The notes: generated by a model not told the origin, from the sequence alone. DNA of 64,000 nt from an uncultured Methanobrevibacter sp. (GCF_902774605.1 NZ_CACYJE010000002.1:1-64000), one strand, 5' to 3'. Positions 36,147 through 45,973 are shown, counted from the first letter of the stretch. Made by a program: numbers and translations.

Positions 36147-37178
36147 ATGGAATGTTATTATCATCCTGAAAGAGAAAGTACAGACACATGTGCGATATGT
36201 GGAAAATCAATATGTAAAGAATGCGGCTTAGAAATTGCCGGAAAAGTATACTGTAAGGAATGTTTAGAAAAAATTGTAGGACTTGGAATTGAAAACAAGG
36301 CTCCTGAACAACCAAAACAAGCTGTTGCTCCAGAACCTGTCAGAACCGAACCTGCAAGACTCAACAAACAGGAACCTGCAGAAAGCATTTACCAACCACA
36401 GGAAGAAGCTGCACCGGTCGCGCAGGAAATCAAACAGATCAGTGATGATTCCCCATATAATATTAAGGACAATATTGAATATTCAGGAGGACTCGAATCA
36501 TCCTACATCAGTGAAAACGAGCCTGCACCACAAGTGCAAGTCAAAGAAGAACCACGTCCTCAGCCACAGGCAGCTCCAAACGAATATGAATTATATCCTG
36601 AACAGCAAATTGCACAAAAACCTGTAAGCAATGCACAGGAATTCATCTACCCAGACCATTCCTATGAACCTGAACCAACCAGTGCAAGAATGGAACTGGA
36701 AGACAAGTATGAAAAATACCTTGATGACCTCTACTTCGATGACAAGGATGTTCCTTTAAACGAACAGTTAGCTAAGGATGAAGAAGAATTCGGCTCACTG
36801 ACCAGACGCCCTTACCAGCCAAGGTCAGAAGAGGCAATCCTTAAAGACAAGACCCCTAAAAGGCCTGAAACTCCTGAGGAAATGGAAGCAAGAATCAGGG
36901 CTGAAATCTTAGCTGAAAAAGAAGGAAAAGGAAAAGCAAAAGACAAAGATTCCGAAAACATCCATAACCTGAATTATCAGGAAGAAAAAGAGCCAATGAA
37001 TGTAGTGGACATTCTCTTAACAATCCTATTGATTATAGTGATTTTAGTTGTAATATACTACATCATATACGTATTAGTATTGCATGCAACCTATCCAACA
37101 TTCATGGATGCGATTTATGCAATGTCAAACCCTCAAAACGTAATTAATAACGTATTAACTCCACAACCACAAGTATAA
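36147..37178 (+). CDS. B-box-like zinc-finger protein with C-terminal membrane helix
   Basis: A 343-residue protein of unknown function. The N terminus (2-45) has a Cys/His zinc-binding pattern: CYYHPE, CAICGKSICKEC and YCKEC, like B-box zinc fingers. The middle (50-280) is low-complexity, rich in Pro, Gln and Glu, and probably unstructured. One strongly hydrophobic helix (about 286-312) follows near the end, with a short tail. The plan suggests a tail-anchored cytosolic adaptor. TTTTATATAA at 36081-36090 may be its TATA box. Confidence 0.65.
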   Translation: MECYYHPERESTDTCAICGKSICKECGLEIAGKVYCKECLEKIVGLGIENKAPEQPKQAVAPEPVRTEPARLNKQEPAESIYQPQEEAAPVAQEIKQISDDSPYNIKDNIEYSGGLESSYISENEPAPQVQVKEEPRPQPQAAPNEYELYPEQQIAQKPVSNAQEFIYPDHSYEPEPTSARMELEDKYEKYLDDLYFDDKDVPLNEQLAKDEEEFGSLTRRPYQPRSEEAILKDKTPKRPETPEEMEARIRAEILAEKEGKGKAKDKDSENIHNLNYQEEKEPMNVVDILLTILLIIVILVVIYYIIYVLVLHATYPTFMDAIYAMSNPQNVINNVLTPQPQV

Positions 37179-37180
37179 GT

Positions 37181-38260
37181 TTAATAATGAATATTTTCAT
37201 TATTTACTTTTTCTTTAAATTTTTCAAGACCGTCACTGTCCTTATAACCCAGCACCCTGATTGTTGAAGGGTACCTGTCAATATATTCAGACACTGTTTT
37301 TTTAGGAATGGGGTTTTCCAGAATGCTCAATACCCTTTGACGGAAATGTGATGAGAATCCATGAAGTATTGACCCCTCCAATGTTTCCAGGTCATCATAT
37401 GGTCCGTTTTCAATTATGTTTTCGGCCAGCTTCTCATTGAAGAGGTTCAGGCAGGCCAATTCCTTAAGGGAATAATTGTTTGCAGTGTTCAGGATTCTTT
37501 CCTCATCCCTGATTCCATATATTATCCCATCGTTTTTAATTTCCCTTTTTAAAACCTCAATCGTTTTTGGAGGCATCATCCCTGTGACCTCGTCGAAATT
37601 GTCCTTCTGGATGCTTTCCCGGATGAGGGTTCCGCTCACCCCCTCGATTCTTTCAACGAATATGAACTTGCCGGCATAGTCAAAGCCAATCTTGCTCAAT
37701 GAATTCGAAAATGAGGTTATCACGTAATTGTCCTCCTCAAGCTTCCCCTTGAGAAGTGTTTCATGGGCGGTCTTGTCAACGACCTTGTATGGCTTTGAGG
37801 CTATGTGATGGCCCTGGTTAATCCGATCCAATATCTCACCGATTCCTTCGACAGGCTTGTATCCCCTTGGAATGTAGTCTGTGTTGAGGGCCTGGAACAT
37901 CCTGCACAGGCACAGGGAGTACTGGCCTGATCCCATTATCCCCATTGGAGGGCCTTCAACCACAATGTCGGCACCGACAGAAACTGCGATTTCGGCTCGA
38001 ACTTCCCTTGGCAGTATATATGGTATGCCCCTTCCGCTTCGCTCAAAGAGTCCTGGCACCACAGCCACGAACAATGAGTCGGGAAACATGTCCTTGGCAG
38101 TTTTCATGCAATGAAAATGGCCATTGTGCAAAGGATTGTACTCAGTGAAATCGGCCACCAGGAGATTATCAGATGATGAAGATGAAACTTCGCGGTCACT
38201 ATTCAAATCATCATAAAACAAATCCATATCTCTTTTAAGAATATCGGAAACTTTAAACAT
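37181..38260 (-). CDS. HxGH-type nucleotidyltransferase, TmcAL-like
   Basis: A 359-residue member of the HIGH nucleotidyltransferase superfamily. FTEYNPLHNGHFHCMK carries the nucleotide-binding HxGH motif and resembles the EYNPFHNGH start of TmcAL, the bacterial tRNA(Met) cytidine-acetate ligase. PREVRAEIAVSVGADIVVEGPP and EGVSGTLIRESIQ (like ISxTxIR) are further matches. The C-terminal ~120 residues are helical. The target is unproven; tRNA acylation or cofactor adenylylation are options. It starts at ATG 38260, divergent from pyrC, and converges on the zinc-finger gene. Confidence 0.7.
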   Translation of the reverse strand: MFKVSDILKRDMDLFYDDLNSDREVSSSSSDNLLVADFTEYNPLHNGHFHCMKTAKDMFPDSLFVAVVPGLFERSGRGIPYILPREVRAEIAVSVGADIVVEGPPMGIMGSGQYSLCLCRMFQALNTDYIPRGYKPVEGIGEILDRINQGHHIASKPYKVVDKTAHETLLKGKLEEDNYVITSFSNSLSKIGFDYAGKFIFVERIEGVSGTLIRESIQKDNFDEVTGMMPPKTIEVLKREIKNDGIIYGIRDEERILNTANNYSLKELACLNLFNEKLAENIIENGPYDDLETLEGSILHGFSSHFRQRVLSILENPIPKKTVSEYIDRYPSTIRVLGYKDSDGLEKFKEKVNNENIHY

Positions 38261-38351
38261 GATTAAGAATATGTTTTCAAGTTAAAAAAAACTTATGATT
38301 TAAAAATATGAAACAACAAATAATCAATCAAGTACAAATAGGAGATTAATC

Positions 38352-39608
38352 ATGGATTTAGTTTTGAAAAACTGCAAGCTGATAGGTGAAATCGGAGACT
38401 ACCACATTAAGGTTGATGACGGGAAAATAGCTGACATTTCAAAAAGCCCACTCAAGGCCGATGAGGTCATTGACATCAAAGGCAATTACGTGCTTCCAGG
38501 CTTCATCGACCCCCACATCCATTTCAGGGATCCGGGACTGACCCAAAAGGAAGACTTCAGGACAGGCAGCGAAGCGGCCGCCAACGGCGGTTTCACAACA
38601 GTAATCGACATGCCCAACACCCTTCCGAAAACAAACACCTACAATGCGCTGAAAGAGAAAATCGAAATCGCAAGGAAAAAGTCCATCGTCAACTTTGAGC
38701 TTCAGGTGGGACATAACGAACTTGATGAAATGGAGAGGATGATGGAGCTGAACCCGATTTCAGTCAAGGTGTTCATGGATTTGGAAAGCGATGAAAGTTT
38801 GGAGAAAATATTCCATGACCTATCCGTTTTAAAGAAAACCACCAACTATAACGGACTTGTTGCAACACATTGTGAGAAAAAATCAATCGTTGAAGCTGAA
38901 ACCACCAGGTTAAAGGAAAAGGATGAAAATCCCGCAATTGACTATACCTATGCCAGACCAAGCGAGTCTGAAGATGAATCCGTAAGCCAAGCCATAGAGC
39001 TTGCAAGGGCCAATGACTTGCGATTGCATATCTGCCATTTAAGCTCAAGGAAATCATTAAGTATGGTGAAAAGTGCAAGTAAAAGCATGCCTGTAAGCTG
39101 GGAATTTACACCACACCATTTGCTTCTCGACAATTCAGCATACAATATATATGACACATTCATAAAAACAAATCCTCCGCTAAGACCAAAAGATGAAAGT
39201 GTAACAGTGAGCGACCTGGATGAAACATCAATCATCGGAACCGACCATGCTCCCCACACGCTTGAGGATAAAACCAAGGACACATGGGCCTCCTCACCAG
39301 GAATACCAAACCTAGAAACCGTGGTGCCATTACTTTTAACCGAAGTAAACAATGGAAACATCGATTTGAGGATAATACCGAAGATCCTAAGCCAAAACGC
39401 AGCAAGAGTATACGGACTTGAAAACAAGGGAGAAATAGCAATAGGCAAGGATGCAGACTTCACAGTCATAGACATGAAGAGAACCGGAAAATTCAACATT
39501 GAAGAATTCAAGACAAAAGCAGAATACTCCCCATTCGACGGTTGGGAATATCAGGGAACACCCGTAATGACAATAGTCAACGGAAAAGTAGTAATGAATA
39601 AAATATAA
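38352..39608 (+). CDS. pyrC: Dihydroorotase
   Basis: Zinc amidohydrolase (418 aa) that cyclises carbamoyl aspartate to dihydroorotate in pyrimidine synthesis. Motifs in order: metal-binding DPHIHFRDPGLTQKEDF, the GGFTTVIDMPNT block, catalytic-metal histidines in ATHCEKKS and LHICHLSS, and the active Asp in IIGTDHAPHT. It belongs to the class I type, which often lacks the carbamylated lysine. GGAG lies 6 bases before ATG 38352. A terminator for the convergent mvh operon follows. Confidence 0.93.
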   Translation: MDLVLKNCKLIGEIGDYHIKVDDGKIADISKSPLKADEVIDIKGNYVLPGFIDPHIHFRDPGLTQKEDFRTGSEAAANGGFTTVIDMPNTLPKTNTYNALKEKIEIARKKSIVNFELQVGHNELDEMERMMELNPISVKVFMDLESDESLEKIFHDLSVLKKTTNYNGLVATHCEKKSIVEAETTRLKEKDENPAIDYTYARPSESEDESVSQAIELARANDLRLHICHLSSRKSLSMVKSASKSMPVSWEFTPHHLLLDNSAYNIYDTFIKTNPPLRPKDESVTVSDLDETSIIGTDHAPHTLEDKTKDTWASSPGIPNLETVVPLLLTEVNNGNIDLRIIPKILSQNAARVYGLENKGEIAIGKDADFTVIDMKRTGKFNIEEFKTKAEYSPFDGWEYQGTPVMTIVNGKVVMNKI

Positions 39609-39617
39609 CTAGTTTTT

Positions 39618-39660
39618 AAAAAAAATAAGAAATAAATAGGTGTGTGTTTCCACCTATTTA
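39618..39660 (-). terminator. Terminator of the mvh operon, overlapping the mvhB stop
   Basis: TAAATAGGTG (39633-39642) and CACCTATTTA (39651-39660) form a perfect 10-bp stem. The mvhB stop (39654-39656) is inside it. On the minus strand a T run (39618-39625) follows. Confidence 0.65.
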
Positions 39661-40889
39661 TAGCATAAAGCGTCTTCAGGACATGCTTCCATACATTGAC
39701 CACATAAAGTACAGAATCCTGCAATTGGTAATTTAGGATTTTCTGACTTGTGGAGCATATCGTATGGACATGCTTCGATACAGTCACCACATTCGTCACA
39801 TTTAGATGGGTTGAATTCGATTCTGTCTCTAGTTACGGTTTCACCGTCGATTTCTAATTCAATAGAACCAACGTTTAAAGCGTCATTAGAACATACTGAA
39901 GCACAAGCTCCACATCTAATACAACTAGTGAATGATGGATCTCCACCAACTTCTTCTAAAGCAGGGCATAGCATACCGGTTTTGGTAACTACACGGATAG
40001 CTTCAGTAGGACATTTGTTAGCACATGCACCGATGAAATCACATTTTTCAACGTCTCTGCCGATACCTTCAGCATCAACAGGTGAACCTTCACCCCATTC
40101 GACATTAATGTCTAATGCGTCAACAGGACAAAGTTTTACACATAATCCACATGCAGCACAAACGCTAGGAATTGCAACGGTTAAGCTTGCACTGTTAGCA
40201 GCAATGAAGTCTCCAGGACATGCTTCTACACAAGTGTTACAACCGATACATTTAGCTGAATCGAAAGTGAATGATTCAATTTCTTTAGTACGTTTGACAG
40301 GTACTTTTTCAGAAATGTAAATTGCATTCCAAGGACAAGTTTGTGAACATAATCCACATCTAATACAGTCATCGTTGACGGTAATAGGGCTTCCAACTTC
40401 TTCAAGAGTGATTGCGTTTACAGGACAAGGATCTACACAGGTTCCACATCCAACACAGTCTTTGATGTATACAGGGCCTTTTCCTTTGAGGTCGAGCTCA
40501 TATTCTTTAGGTTCGCATACACCAGGAATTCCAATTACGTCTACTGGGCAAATGTCAACACATTTTTGACACATTACACAGAAACCTTCAACTTCTTTTA
40601 ATTTAGCACCAGTGACTTCGATAGTTTCTTGTGGGCAAACTTCAGCACATTTACCGCAGGAGTCACATAAGATTGAGTTGAATACTAATCTTGCTTGTTC
40701 AATACCTTCAGCAATTTCGTACATTTCAACTTTTAATGCTCCGTTAGGACAAGCATCTGCACATTTTGGTTCTCCGCCACAAGTGTCACAGTGAATGATA
40801 GTGCTAGGTGTTACATCAATAGCTGAGGTTGGGCATGCACCTTCACATGCACCACATTTGATACAGCCATCTTCGTTAAATACAATCAT
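39654..40889 (-). CDS. mvhB: Polyferredoxin MvhB
   Basis: Electron-carrying polyferredoxin (411 aa) of the F420-non-reducing hydrogenase operon. Twelve ferredoxin-type cysteine motifs run through the sequence, the pattern of the known MvhB with twelve [4Fe-4S] clusters. Motif 2 has a longer spacing (CDTCGGEPKC), and motif 9 (residues 283-293) has Ile286 where the second cysteine is expected, so that cluster may be three-iron or absent. GGGGG lies before ATG 40889. Its partner role in vivo is less settled than that of MvhADG. Confidence 0.94.
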   Translation of the reverse strand: MIVFNEDGCIKCGACEGACPTSAIDVTPSTIIHCDTCGGEPKCADACPNGALKVEMYEIAEGIEQARLVFNSILCDSCGKCAEVCPQETIEVTGAKLKEVEGFCVMCQKCVDICPVDVIGIPGVCEPKEYELDLKGKGPVYIKDCVGCGTCVDPCPVNAITLEEVGSPITVNDDCIRCGLCSQTCPWNAIYISEKVPVKRTKEIESFTFDSAKCIGCNTCVEACPGDFIAANSASLTVAIPSVCAACGLCVKLCPVDALDINVEWGEGSPVDAEGIGRDVEKCDFIGACANKCPTEAIRVVTKTGMLCPALEEVGGDPSFTSCIRCGACASVCSNDALNVGSIELEIDGETVTRDRIEFNPSKCDECGDCIEACPYDMLHKSENPKLPIAGFCTLCGQCMEACPEDALCYK

Positions 40890-40909
40890 CTATAAAAACC
40901 CCCTTAAAC

Positions 40910-42337
40910 TTAGAATTTTTTAATGAGGTTTCCTTCACTGTCTACAATATCTACTTCAGCTAATCTCATTTGGCTATCCATTGTGTGGGTAGCACAAGAT
41001 AAACATGGGTCGTAAGCTCTGATAACCATTTCCATTAAGTTGAAAATGCTGTCATCTACTTCTACACCAGGTTTGATGTAATCTTTAGCTACTTGGTGAA
41101 TACCCATTTCCATAGCTGGGTTGTTTTGGATAGTAGCAACAACAATGTTTGCGTAGTTACATAATCCGTTATCATCGGATTCGTAATGGTGGATTAAAGT
41201 ACCACGAGGTGCTTCAACAATACCTACACCTTTACCTTCGGTTCTTTCTAATTCATCAGGGAATTTTTGACCGGATAAATCTTCTTCTAATGCTGCAGCA
41301 GCACATTCAGCGGATGCTAATAATTCAATGAGTCTAGCATAGTTGAATAATAATGGTGCTTGAGCATATCCGAAAGCGTCACGGAAAGCTTTGAGTGCTT
41401 CTTGTGCGAGAGGTGCTTCTTTAGGCATTTGGTCACAGACATTGATCCTGGATAATGGTGCTACTCTGTAGATACCTTCTGGGTATCCCATTTCTTTAAT
41501 GTATGGGAATTTTAACCAGGAGTAAGGTTTTACGTGTTCAGCAACATAGTCAGTGTATTCTTCGTTTCTGTATTCGAACATGTCACTGCCGTCTTTGTCT
41601 CTGAATCTGATGTTACCGTTATATACATCCCAGGTTCCGTCAGGTTTTACAGTACCACAGTGTCTGGTGTCACCGAAGTTTCCTAATGAAGAGATTAAGT
41701 CAATGTTTTCTTCAAATACTGGAATAGCTAAGTCTAAAGTAGCTTGTGCTAATTCAACGTTTTGTTTAGCTCTTTCGAGTAAATCTTTTTGAGTGTCAGC
41801 GTCTAATTCGGTTGAGATACCACCAGGAGTGGATGAGGTAGGGTGAATAGGACGACCGCCTATTTTTCTAACCATTTCTAAACCGTTTCTTCTGATGTTA
41901 ATAGCTTGAAGTGCGACTTCAGGCATGTCTTTAATAATTTGGAAAACGTTTCTGGTTTTTCTGGTTCCGTTAGGAATGATTAAGTCTGGTGCAGCTAAGA
42001 AGTAGAAGTGAAGAGCGTGGGAGTGCATGTATGATCCCCAGTTCATGATTTCTCTCATTCTGTATGCAGCAGGTAAGATTTCGTAATCGTCGAAACCGAA
42101 GATTTGGTCAACTGCTTTTGCAGCTGCTAAGTGGTGTTGTACGTCACAAATACCACAAATCCTTGGTACGATTCTTGCTAATTCTTCAACAGGACGACCA
42201 GTTAAGAATTTTTCGAAACCTCTGAATTCCATAACGTGTAATCTTGTTTCTTCTACGTTTCCAGCATCGTCGAGATGCACAGTAATTTTTGCGTGTCCTT
42301 CAATACGAGTGACAGGCTCCATAGTAAGTTTAACCAT
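40910..42337 (-). CDS. mvhA: F420-non-reducing hydrogenase, large subunit
   Basis: Large subunit (475 aa) of [NiFe] hydrogenase Mvh, which oxidises H2 for heterodisulfide reductase. Nickel-binding cysteines are in [11 protein letters not shown] (Cys61, Cys64) and DPCLSCATH (Cys445, Cys448). A 24-residue tail after His451 is the segment normally removed by a maturation protease after nickel insertion. All four are cysteines, with no selenocysteine. AGGAGG lies before the ATG, which abuts the mvhG stop. Confidence 0.97.
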   Translation of the reverse strand: MVKLTMEPVTRIEGHAKITVHLDDAGNVEETRLHVMEFRGFEKFLTGRPVEELARIVPRICGICDVQHHLAAAKAVDQIFGFDDYEILPAAYRMREIMNWGSYMHSHALHFYFLAAPDLIIPNGTRKTRNVFQIIKDMPEVALQAINIRRNGLEMVRKIGGRPIHPTSSTPGGISTELDADTQKDLLERAKQNVELAQATLDLAIPVFEENIDLISSLGNFGDTRHCGTVKPDGTWDVYNGNIRFRDKDGSDMFEYRNEEYTDYVAEHVKPYSWLKFPYIKEMGYPEGIYRVAPLSRINVCDQMPKEAPLAQEALKAFRDAFGYAQAPLLFNYARLIELLASAECAAAALEEDLSGQKFPDELERTEGKGVGIVEAPRGTLIHHYESDDNGLCNYANIVVATIQNNPAMEMGIHQVAKDYIKPGVEVDDSIFNLMEMVIRAYDPCLSCATHTMDSQMRLAEVDIVDSEGNLIKKF

Positions 42338-42338
42338 T

Positions 42339-43265
42339 TTATTCTCCTCCTTTCTGCATTTTCATTGGCACGAGAGCAGATGCTAATGTGTAAGTGTAGA
42401 AAGTACCTACGATATCATCTAATTGATCTGCAACTGTTTCTGGGTCTACAGTCTTATCTTCTTGTACACCGTAGTCAGATGCAATCGCACTGATCATTTT
42501 TGCTCCTTGGTCTAATACTTTAGCGGTAGGACCGTAACATCCTCTACATTGGATACCAATGGAAGGACATTCTGCACCACATAATGATACGGTTGCAGGA
42601 CCCATACATACTAATCCTTGAGTAATTAAACATAAATCAGGTTCAGGTGCACCTAATTCAAATTGTCTTTTAATGAAGTCCATAGCTAAACCTGCAGGTG
42701 GTTTTTCTCTTGGACATACTTCACATAAGTTAGTTGAAGGTAATTCGATTGTTTCTCCTCTTAATAATGTTAAGATAGCTTCTGCTACAACATCGGAACG
42801 AGGTGGGCAACCTGGAATCATTAAGTCAATATCCATACATTCGCTTAAAGGTCTTACTCTGCTTTCGAGATGTGGTACATCTTCGTGAGGAATAATTCCT
42901 TCAGGGTTTACTGTGGATACAGAGTTAATGTAAGCTTCTTCTTCTAATTCTTCAACGGTCCATAAGTTACCGAGTCCTGGAATACCTCCGTAACAGGAGC
43001 AGGTACCGTAACAAATAACCATTTTAGATTTTTCGTTTAGCATTTCAGCTAATTCTCTGTTTTCGTCGTTTCTGATTCCGCCTTCTACGATAATAATATC
43101 TAACTCAGGTACTTCGTCGTATTTAGTATCCATGAGCACAGGGGAAAATTCGAAATCCGCAAATTCCATAACGTCAATTAAGGATTCGTGGAAATCCGCA
43201 ATGGATAAGTGGCAACCGGAACATCCGCCTAACCACATAGTTCCTATTTTAACTTTATCTGCCAT
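42339..43265 (-). CDS. mvhG: F420-non-reducing hydrogenase, small subunit
   Basis: Small, Fe-S-carrying subunit (308 aa) that takes electrons from the [NiFe] centre of MvhA to Mvh[12 protein letters not shown] carries the first cysteines of the proximal cluster, [16 protein letters not shown] a later one, and GCPPRSD and [18 protein letters not shown] supply the remaining ligands. ATG 43265 is chosen: GGAGGAG lies nine bases upstream and the product then starts like the family. The longer frame (to 43295) would overlap mvhD. Confidence 0.96.
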   Translation of the reverse strand: MADKVKIGTMWLGGCSGCHLSIADFHESLIDVMEFADFEFSPVLMDTKYDEVPELDIIIVEGGIRNDENRELAEMLNEKSKMVICYGTCSCYGGIPGLGNLWTVEELEEEAYINSVSTVNPEGIIPHEDVPHLESRVRPLSECMDIDLMIPGCPPRSDVVAEAILTLLRGETIELPSTNLCEVCPREKPPAGLAMDFIKRQFELGAPEPDLCLITQGLVCMGPATVSLCGAECPSIGIQCRGCYGPTAKVLDQGAKMISAIASDYGVQEDKTVDPETVADQLDDIVGTFYTYTLASALVPMKMQKGGE

Positions 43266-43281
43266 ATTAAACTCCTCCAAT

Positions 43282-43707
43282 TTATCTTTCAGCATCTAAT
43301 TGTTGTTTTAATGGAGCTGGACCTAATTCTTTGATTCTGTTAACCATCATTTTAACAGATGAAGAGAATTTTTCACCTTCGGATGCGGAAATCCAATCGT
43401 GGTGAACTCTTTCTTTTCCAATTCCCATATCTTCTACTAATTTGTAGATTAATCTCATTCTACGATCTAATTTGTAGTTACCAGCATCATAGTGGCAGTC
43501 ACCCATGTGACATCCAGCTACGAATACACCGTCAGCACCTTCTTGGAATGCTTTTAAAACAAATTGTGGGTCAATTCTTCCAGAACACATTACACGAATA
43601 ACTCTAATATTCGGTGGGTATTGCATACGTGCAGTACCTGCTGTGTCTGCTCCTCCATAGGAACACCAGTTGCAACAAAACATTACAATTTTTACATCAT
43701 CAGCCAT
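43282..43707 (-). CDS. mvhD: F420-non-reducing hydrogenase, delta subunit
   Basis: MvhD (141 aa) links the hydrogenase MvhAG to heterodisulfide reductase HdrA through a [2Fe-2S] cluster. Cysteine-bearing blocks are [25 protein letters not shown] and [16 protein letters not shown], the last being strongly conserved. Its position at the head of the operon, then G, A and B, is the arrangement of Methanobacteriales. GAGGAGGAG precedes the ATG. hdrA is not in this window, so the Hdr partner is encoded elsewhere. Confidence 0.96.
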   Translation of the reverse strand: MADDVKIVMFCCNWCSYGGADTAGTARMQYPPNIRVIRVMCSGRIDPQFVLKAFQEGADGVFVAGCHMGDCHYDAGNYKLDRRMRLIYKLVEDMGIGKERVHHDWISASEGEKFSSSVKMMVNRIKELGPAPLKQQLDAER

Positions 43708-43998
43708 AGAGTTTCTCCTCCTCTATAAATATTTTTTTCGTGTTTTGAAAAACTTTTGTCTTTCAAAAACCCAATTTTAAACTTTTTTAAAAAATTTTAA
43801 AATCTTTTTTTCAAGGAATACCAGTTTAGGCATACCTTAAAACACAATTTTATGTACATAATGAGCTAGCTCAGCATTACATTAAGTACTGATTAATATA
43901 TATCATTAATAATTAATATAAAGGTTACTTAGAAAAATAAGCCAAAAAGTTTATATACTATGAAACAAATTTTGAAAAAAAAGAAAATTAAAGGGAAA
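43708..43998 (-). promoter_or_regulatory. mvh operon promoter and long leader
   Basis: This AT-rich spacer holds no gene. On the minus strand GATATATATT (centre near 43899) is a likely TATA box. The perfect 12-bp palindrome TGAGCTAGCTCA (43862-43873) lies at the start site predicted 26 bp downstream. A second TATA-like run lies near 43951-43959. In the leader, GTTTTGAAA (43742-43750) can pair with the sequence at 43761-43770, shortly before the GAGGAGG ribosome binding site. Confidence 0.45.
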
Positions 43999-45249
43999 CT
44001 ACATTCCCTCAACACTCATATCAATCATATTTTGAGTTTGCTCAGCCAATTCATCAGGAAGGCCAGTAATATCCATGTTTAAAAATCCTCTAACAATCAT
44101 GGACTCAGCATCCTCTTCTGAAATACCACGGGAAGTCAAGTAGTTAATCTCATCTTCAGAGATTTTACCGACAGCAGCCTCGTGAGACATTTCAAGATTA
44201 GCGGAACTAGCCTCTAATTCAGGAACAGCGTAAATGAAACTGTCATCATCCAAAACAAGACCATGACATTCCAAATGGCCTTTAACCTCCGGAACAGTAC
44301 CGGCCAAGTGACCTCTTGAATAGATCTTGGACTCATCCTGTGAAACTGCCCTGGAAATGACTTCTCCACGAGCTCCCTTAGCATTCAGCAACACTCTTGA
44401 TCCAACATCAATGATTGAATCCTTCTTACCGCCCTGAATACTTTGGAAAATGGCCCTTGAGTTTTCGCCGTCACAGTAAGCGGTAGGATAAGACTGCAAA
44501 GTACTTACAGGACTGGTTAAAATATAATTGTTGATGTAAGTGGAATTATCCATCAGCTTCACACCAGTCCTTGGACGAACCTCAACCTGCTCGGCCCAAT
44601 TGTGAACCATGGTGAAAGTGATCTTTGCTCCAGGCTTCAAATACATTTCAGACACTCCGACATGCATTGCGGATGAGATGTCGTCACCAGTAGCGCAACC
44701 GGTAATCAAGTGCAATTCAGAGTTTTCCTCAGCTATGATTACATTGTGAGCGGTCTGCATGATTCCTTCCTCGCCGATGAACATGCAAGCCTGAACAGGC
44801 ATCACTTCGCGAGTACCCGGAAGAGACCTTACAAAGTAACCGCTGTTGATCCCATCCTTCTGTTCACGCAAAGCGGTTTTGGCAGTGTACTTGTCAGCGT
44901 CAGGCTTAACAACATTCCAAATGTAGTCTTCCAGCCATTTGTACTTGTCCAATGCAACGCCAATGTTCATTACCTCAACTGAATTGGACATTGCATTGTT
45001 GGTGAAAATATTACTCTGGTCCACCTGCAGGAATGATCCGGAACGGTTTTTCTCATCGGTATCCACACCGACCTTAAGCAGGTCCTTTTTGGTTTGCCTG
45101 TTCAAGTCATCCAAATCATCAATCATGTCTATAGCATTAAGAGTTTCATCTGTGAAATTTTCAATGGTTACATCTGCACCGATAGGTGCTTTCTTATCTT
45201 TTGCCCTTTCAGCATCCTCATAAACATTGCGCACACTCAACACATCCAT
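43999..45249 (-). CDS. sufB: Fe-S cluster assembly protein SufB/SufD-like
   Basis: Scaffold protein (416 aa) of the SUF system, which builds [Fe-S] clusters with the ATPase SufC; the organism needs many for hydrogenases and polyferredoxins. GSRVLLNAKGARGEVISRAVSQ and HLECHGLVLDD are typical parallel-helix segments, and SANLEMSHEAAVGKISEDEINYLTSRGISEEDAESMIVRGF is the conserved C-terminal block with the SufC-binding His/Glu region. ATG 45249 is chosen; it overlaps sufC by 32 bases, so the two are coupled. TTG 45276 is an alternative. Confidence 0.93.
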   Translation of the reverse strand: MDVLSVRNVYEDAERAKDKKAPIGADVTIENFTDETLNAIDMIDDLDDLNRQTKKDLLKVGVDTDEKNRSGSFLQVDQSNIFTNNAMSNSVEVMNIGVALDKYKWLEDYIWNVVKPDADKYTAKTALREQKDGINSGYFVRSLPGTREVMPVQACMFIGEEGIMQTAHNVIIAEENSELHLITGCATGDDISSAMHVGVSEMYLKPGAKITFTMVHNWAEQVEVRPRTGVKLMDNSTYINNYILTSPVSTLQSYPTAYCDGENSRAIFQSIQGGKKDSIIDVGSRVLLNAKGARGEVISRAVSQDESKIYSRGHLAGTVPEVKGHLECHGLVLDDDSFIYAVPELEASSANLEMSHEAAVGKISEDEINYLTSRGISEEDAESMIVRGFLNMDITGLPDELAEQTQNMIDMSVEGM

Positions 45250-45973
45250 TAAAACCGTTTTTTCTAATATCTTCAAGAATTTCAGTAGGATTTCCAGAAC
45301 AGGAAATCACTCCGTCGATTAAAACATGAGCCTTGTCGGCACTCACGAAGTTTAAGATATAACCCAAGTGAGTAATCAAAAGGCCGCTTCTCTTACGTGA
45401 ACCTTGCGGCTTGTCCTTATCAAGAAGGGTTCCAATTTCTGAAGCAATCAATTCAACATTCTCAATGTCCACACCGGAATCCGGCTCGTCGAACATTGTG
45501 AAATCAGGCATTTGAGCAAGCAACTGTAAAATTTCGGAACGTTTAACTTCCCCGCCTGAAAAACCGTAGTTGACATCCCTGTCGAGGAACTCGTCACTGA
45601 ACTTGAGCTGGTCAGCCAATTCCTTCATCCTTGGATTTAAATCCTCATCCATATCCTGATGGGATTCGATTTTAAGCAAGTCCCTTACGGAAACTCCCCT
45701 GATTGATGGAGGAGTTTGGAAACTTACGCCTATTCCTAACTGAACTCTTTCAGCAGTTGTTAATTCTGTAATATCTTGACCTTTGAATTTGATAGAACCT
45801 TGAACTACTTTGTATTGTGGAAAACCTAAAATAGTTAAAAATAAAGTACTCTTACCAGCACCGTTAGGTCCTAAAAGAACATGAGTTTCTCCTTCGCCAA
45901 TGGAAAGATTAATGTTCTTTAAAACTTTTTTTCCGGCTACTTCAACAGCCAAATTTTCTATTTCAAGCAACAT
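45218..45973 (-). CDS. sufC: Fe-S assembly ATPase SufC with CxxCxxC tail
   Basis: ABC-type ATPase (251 aa) driving the SufB scaffold. Walker A LGPNGAGKS, Q-loop VSFQTPPS, signature FSGGEVKRSE, Walker B FTMFDEPDSGVD and the switch His in LITHLGYIL are present. The last eight residues form CVECAQCL, a CxxCxxC at Cys244, 247 and 250. These codons lie in the overlap with sufB, so both frames are under selection there. GGTGATT lies before the ATG. Confidence 0.95.
   Translation of the reverse strand: MLLEIENLAVEVAGKKVLKNINLSIGEGETHVLLGPNGAGKSTLFLTILGFPQYKVVQGSIKFKGQDITELTTAERVQLGIGVSFQTPPSIRGVSVRDLLKIESHQDMDEDLNPRMKELADQLKFSDEFLDRDVNYGFSGGEVKRSEILQLLAQMPDFTMFDEPDSGVDIENVELIASEIGTLLDKDKPQGSRKRSGLLITHLGYILNFVSADKAHVLIDGVISCSGNPTEILEDIRKNGFNGCVECAQCL

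Noticed and set aside
39748-40794. Long plus-strand ORFs with repeated His/Pro/Ser segments
   Set aside because: They are antisense to the repeated Cys motifs of mvhB, which creates periodic open frames.
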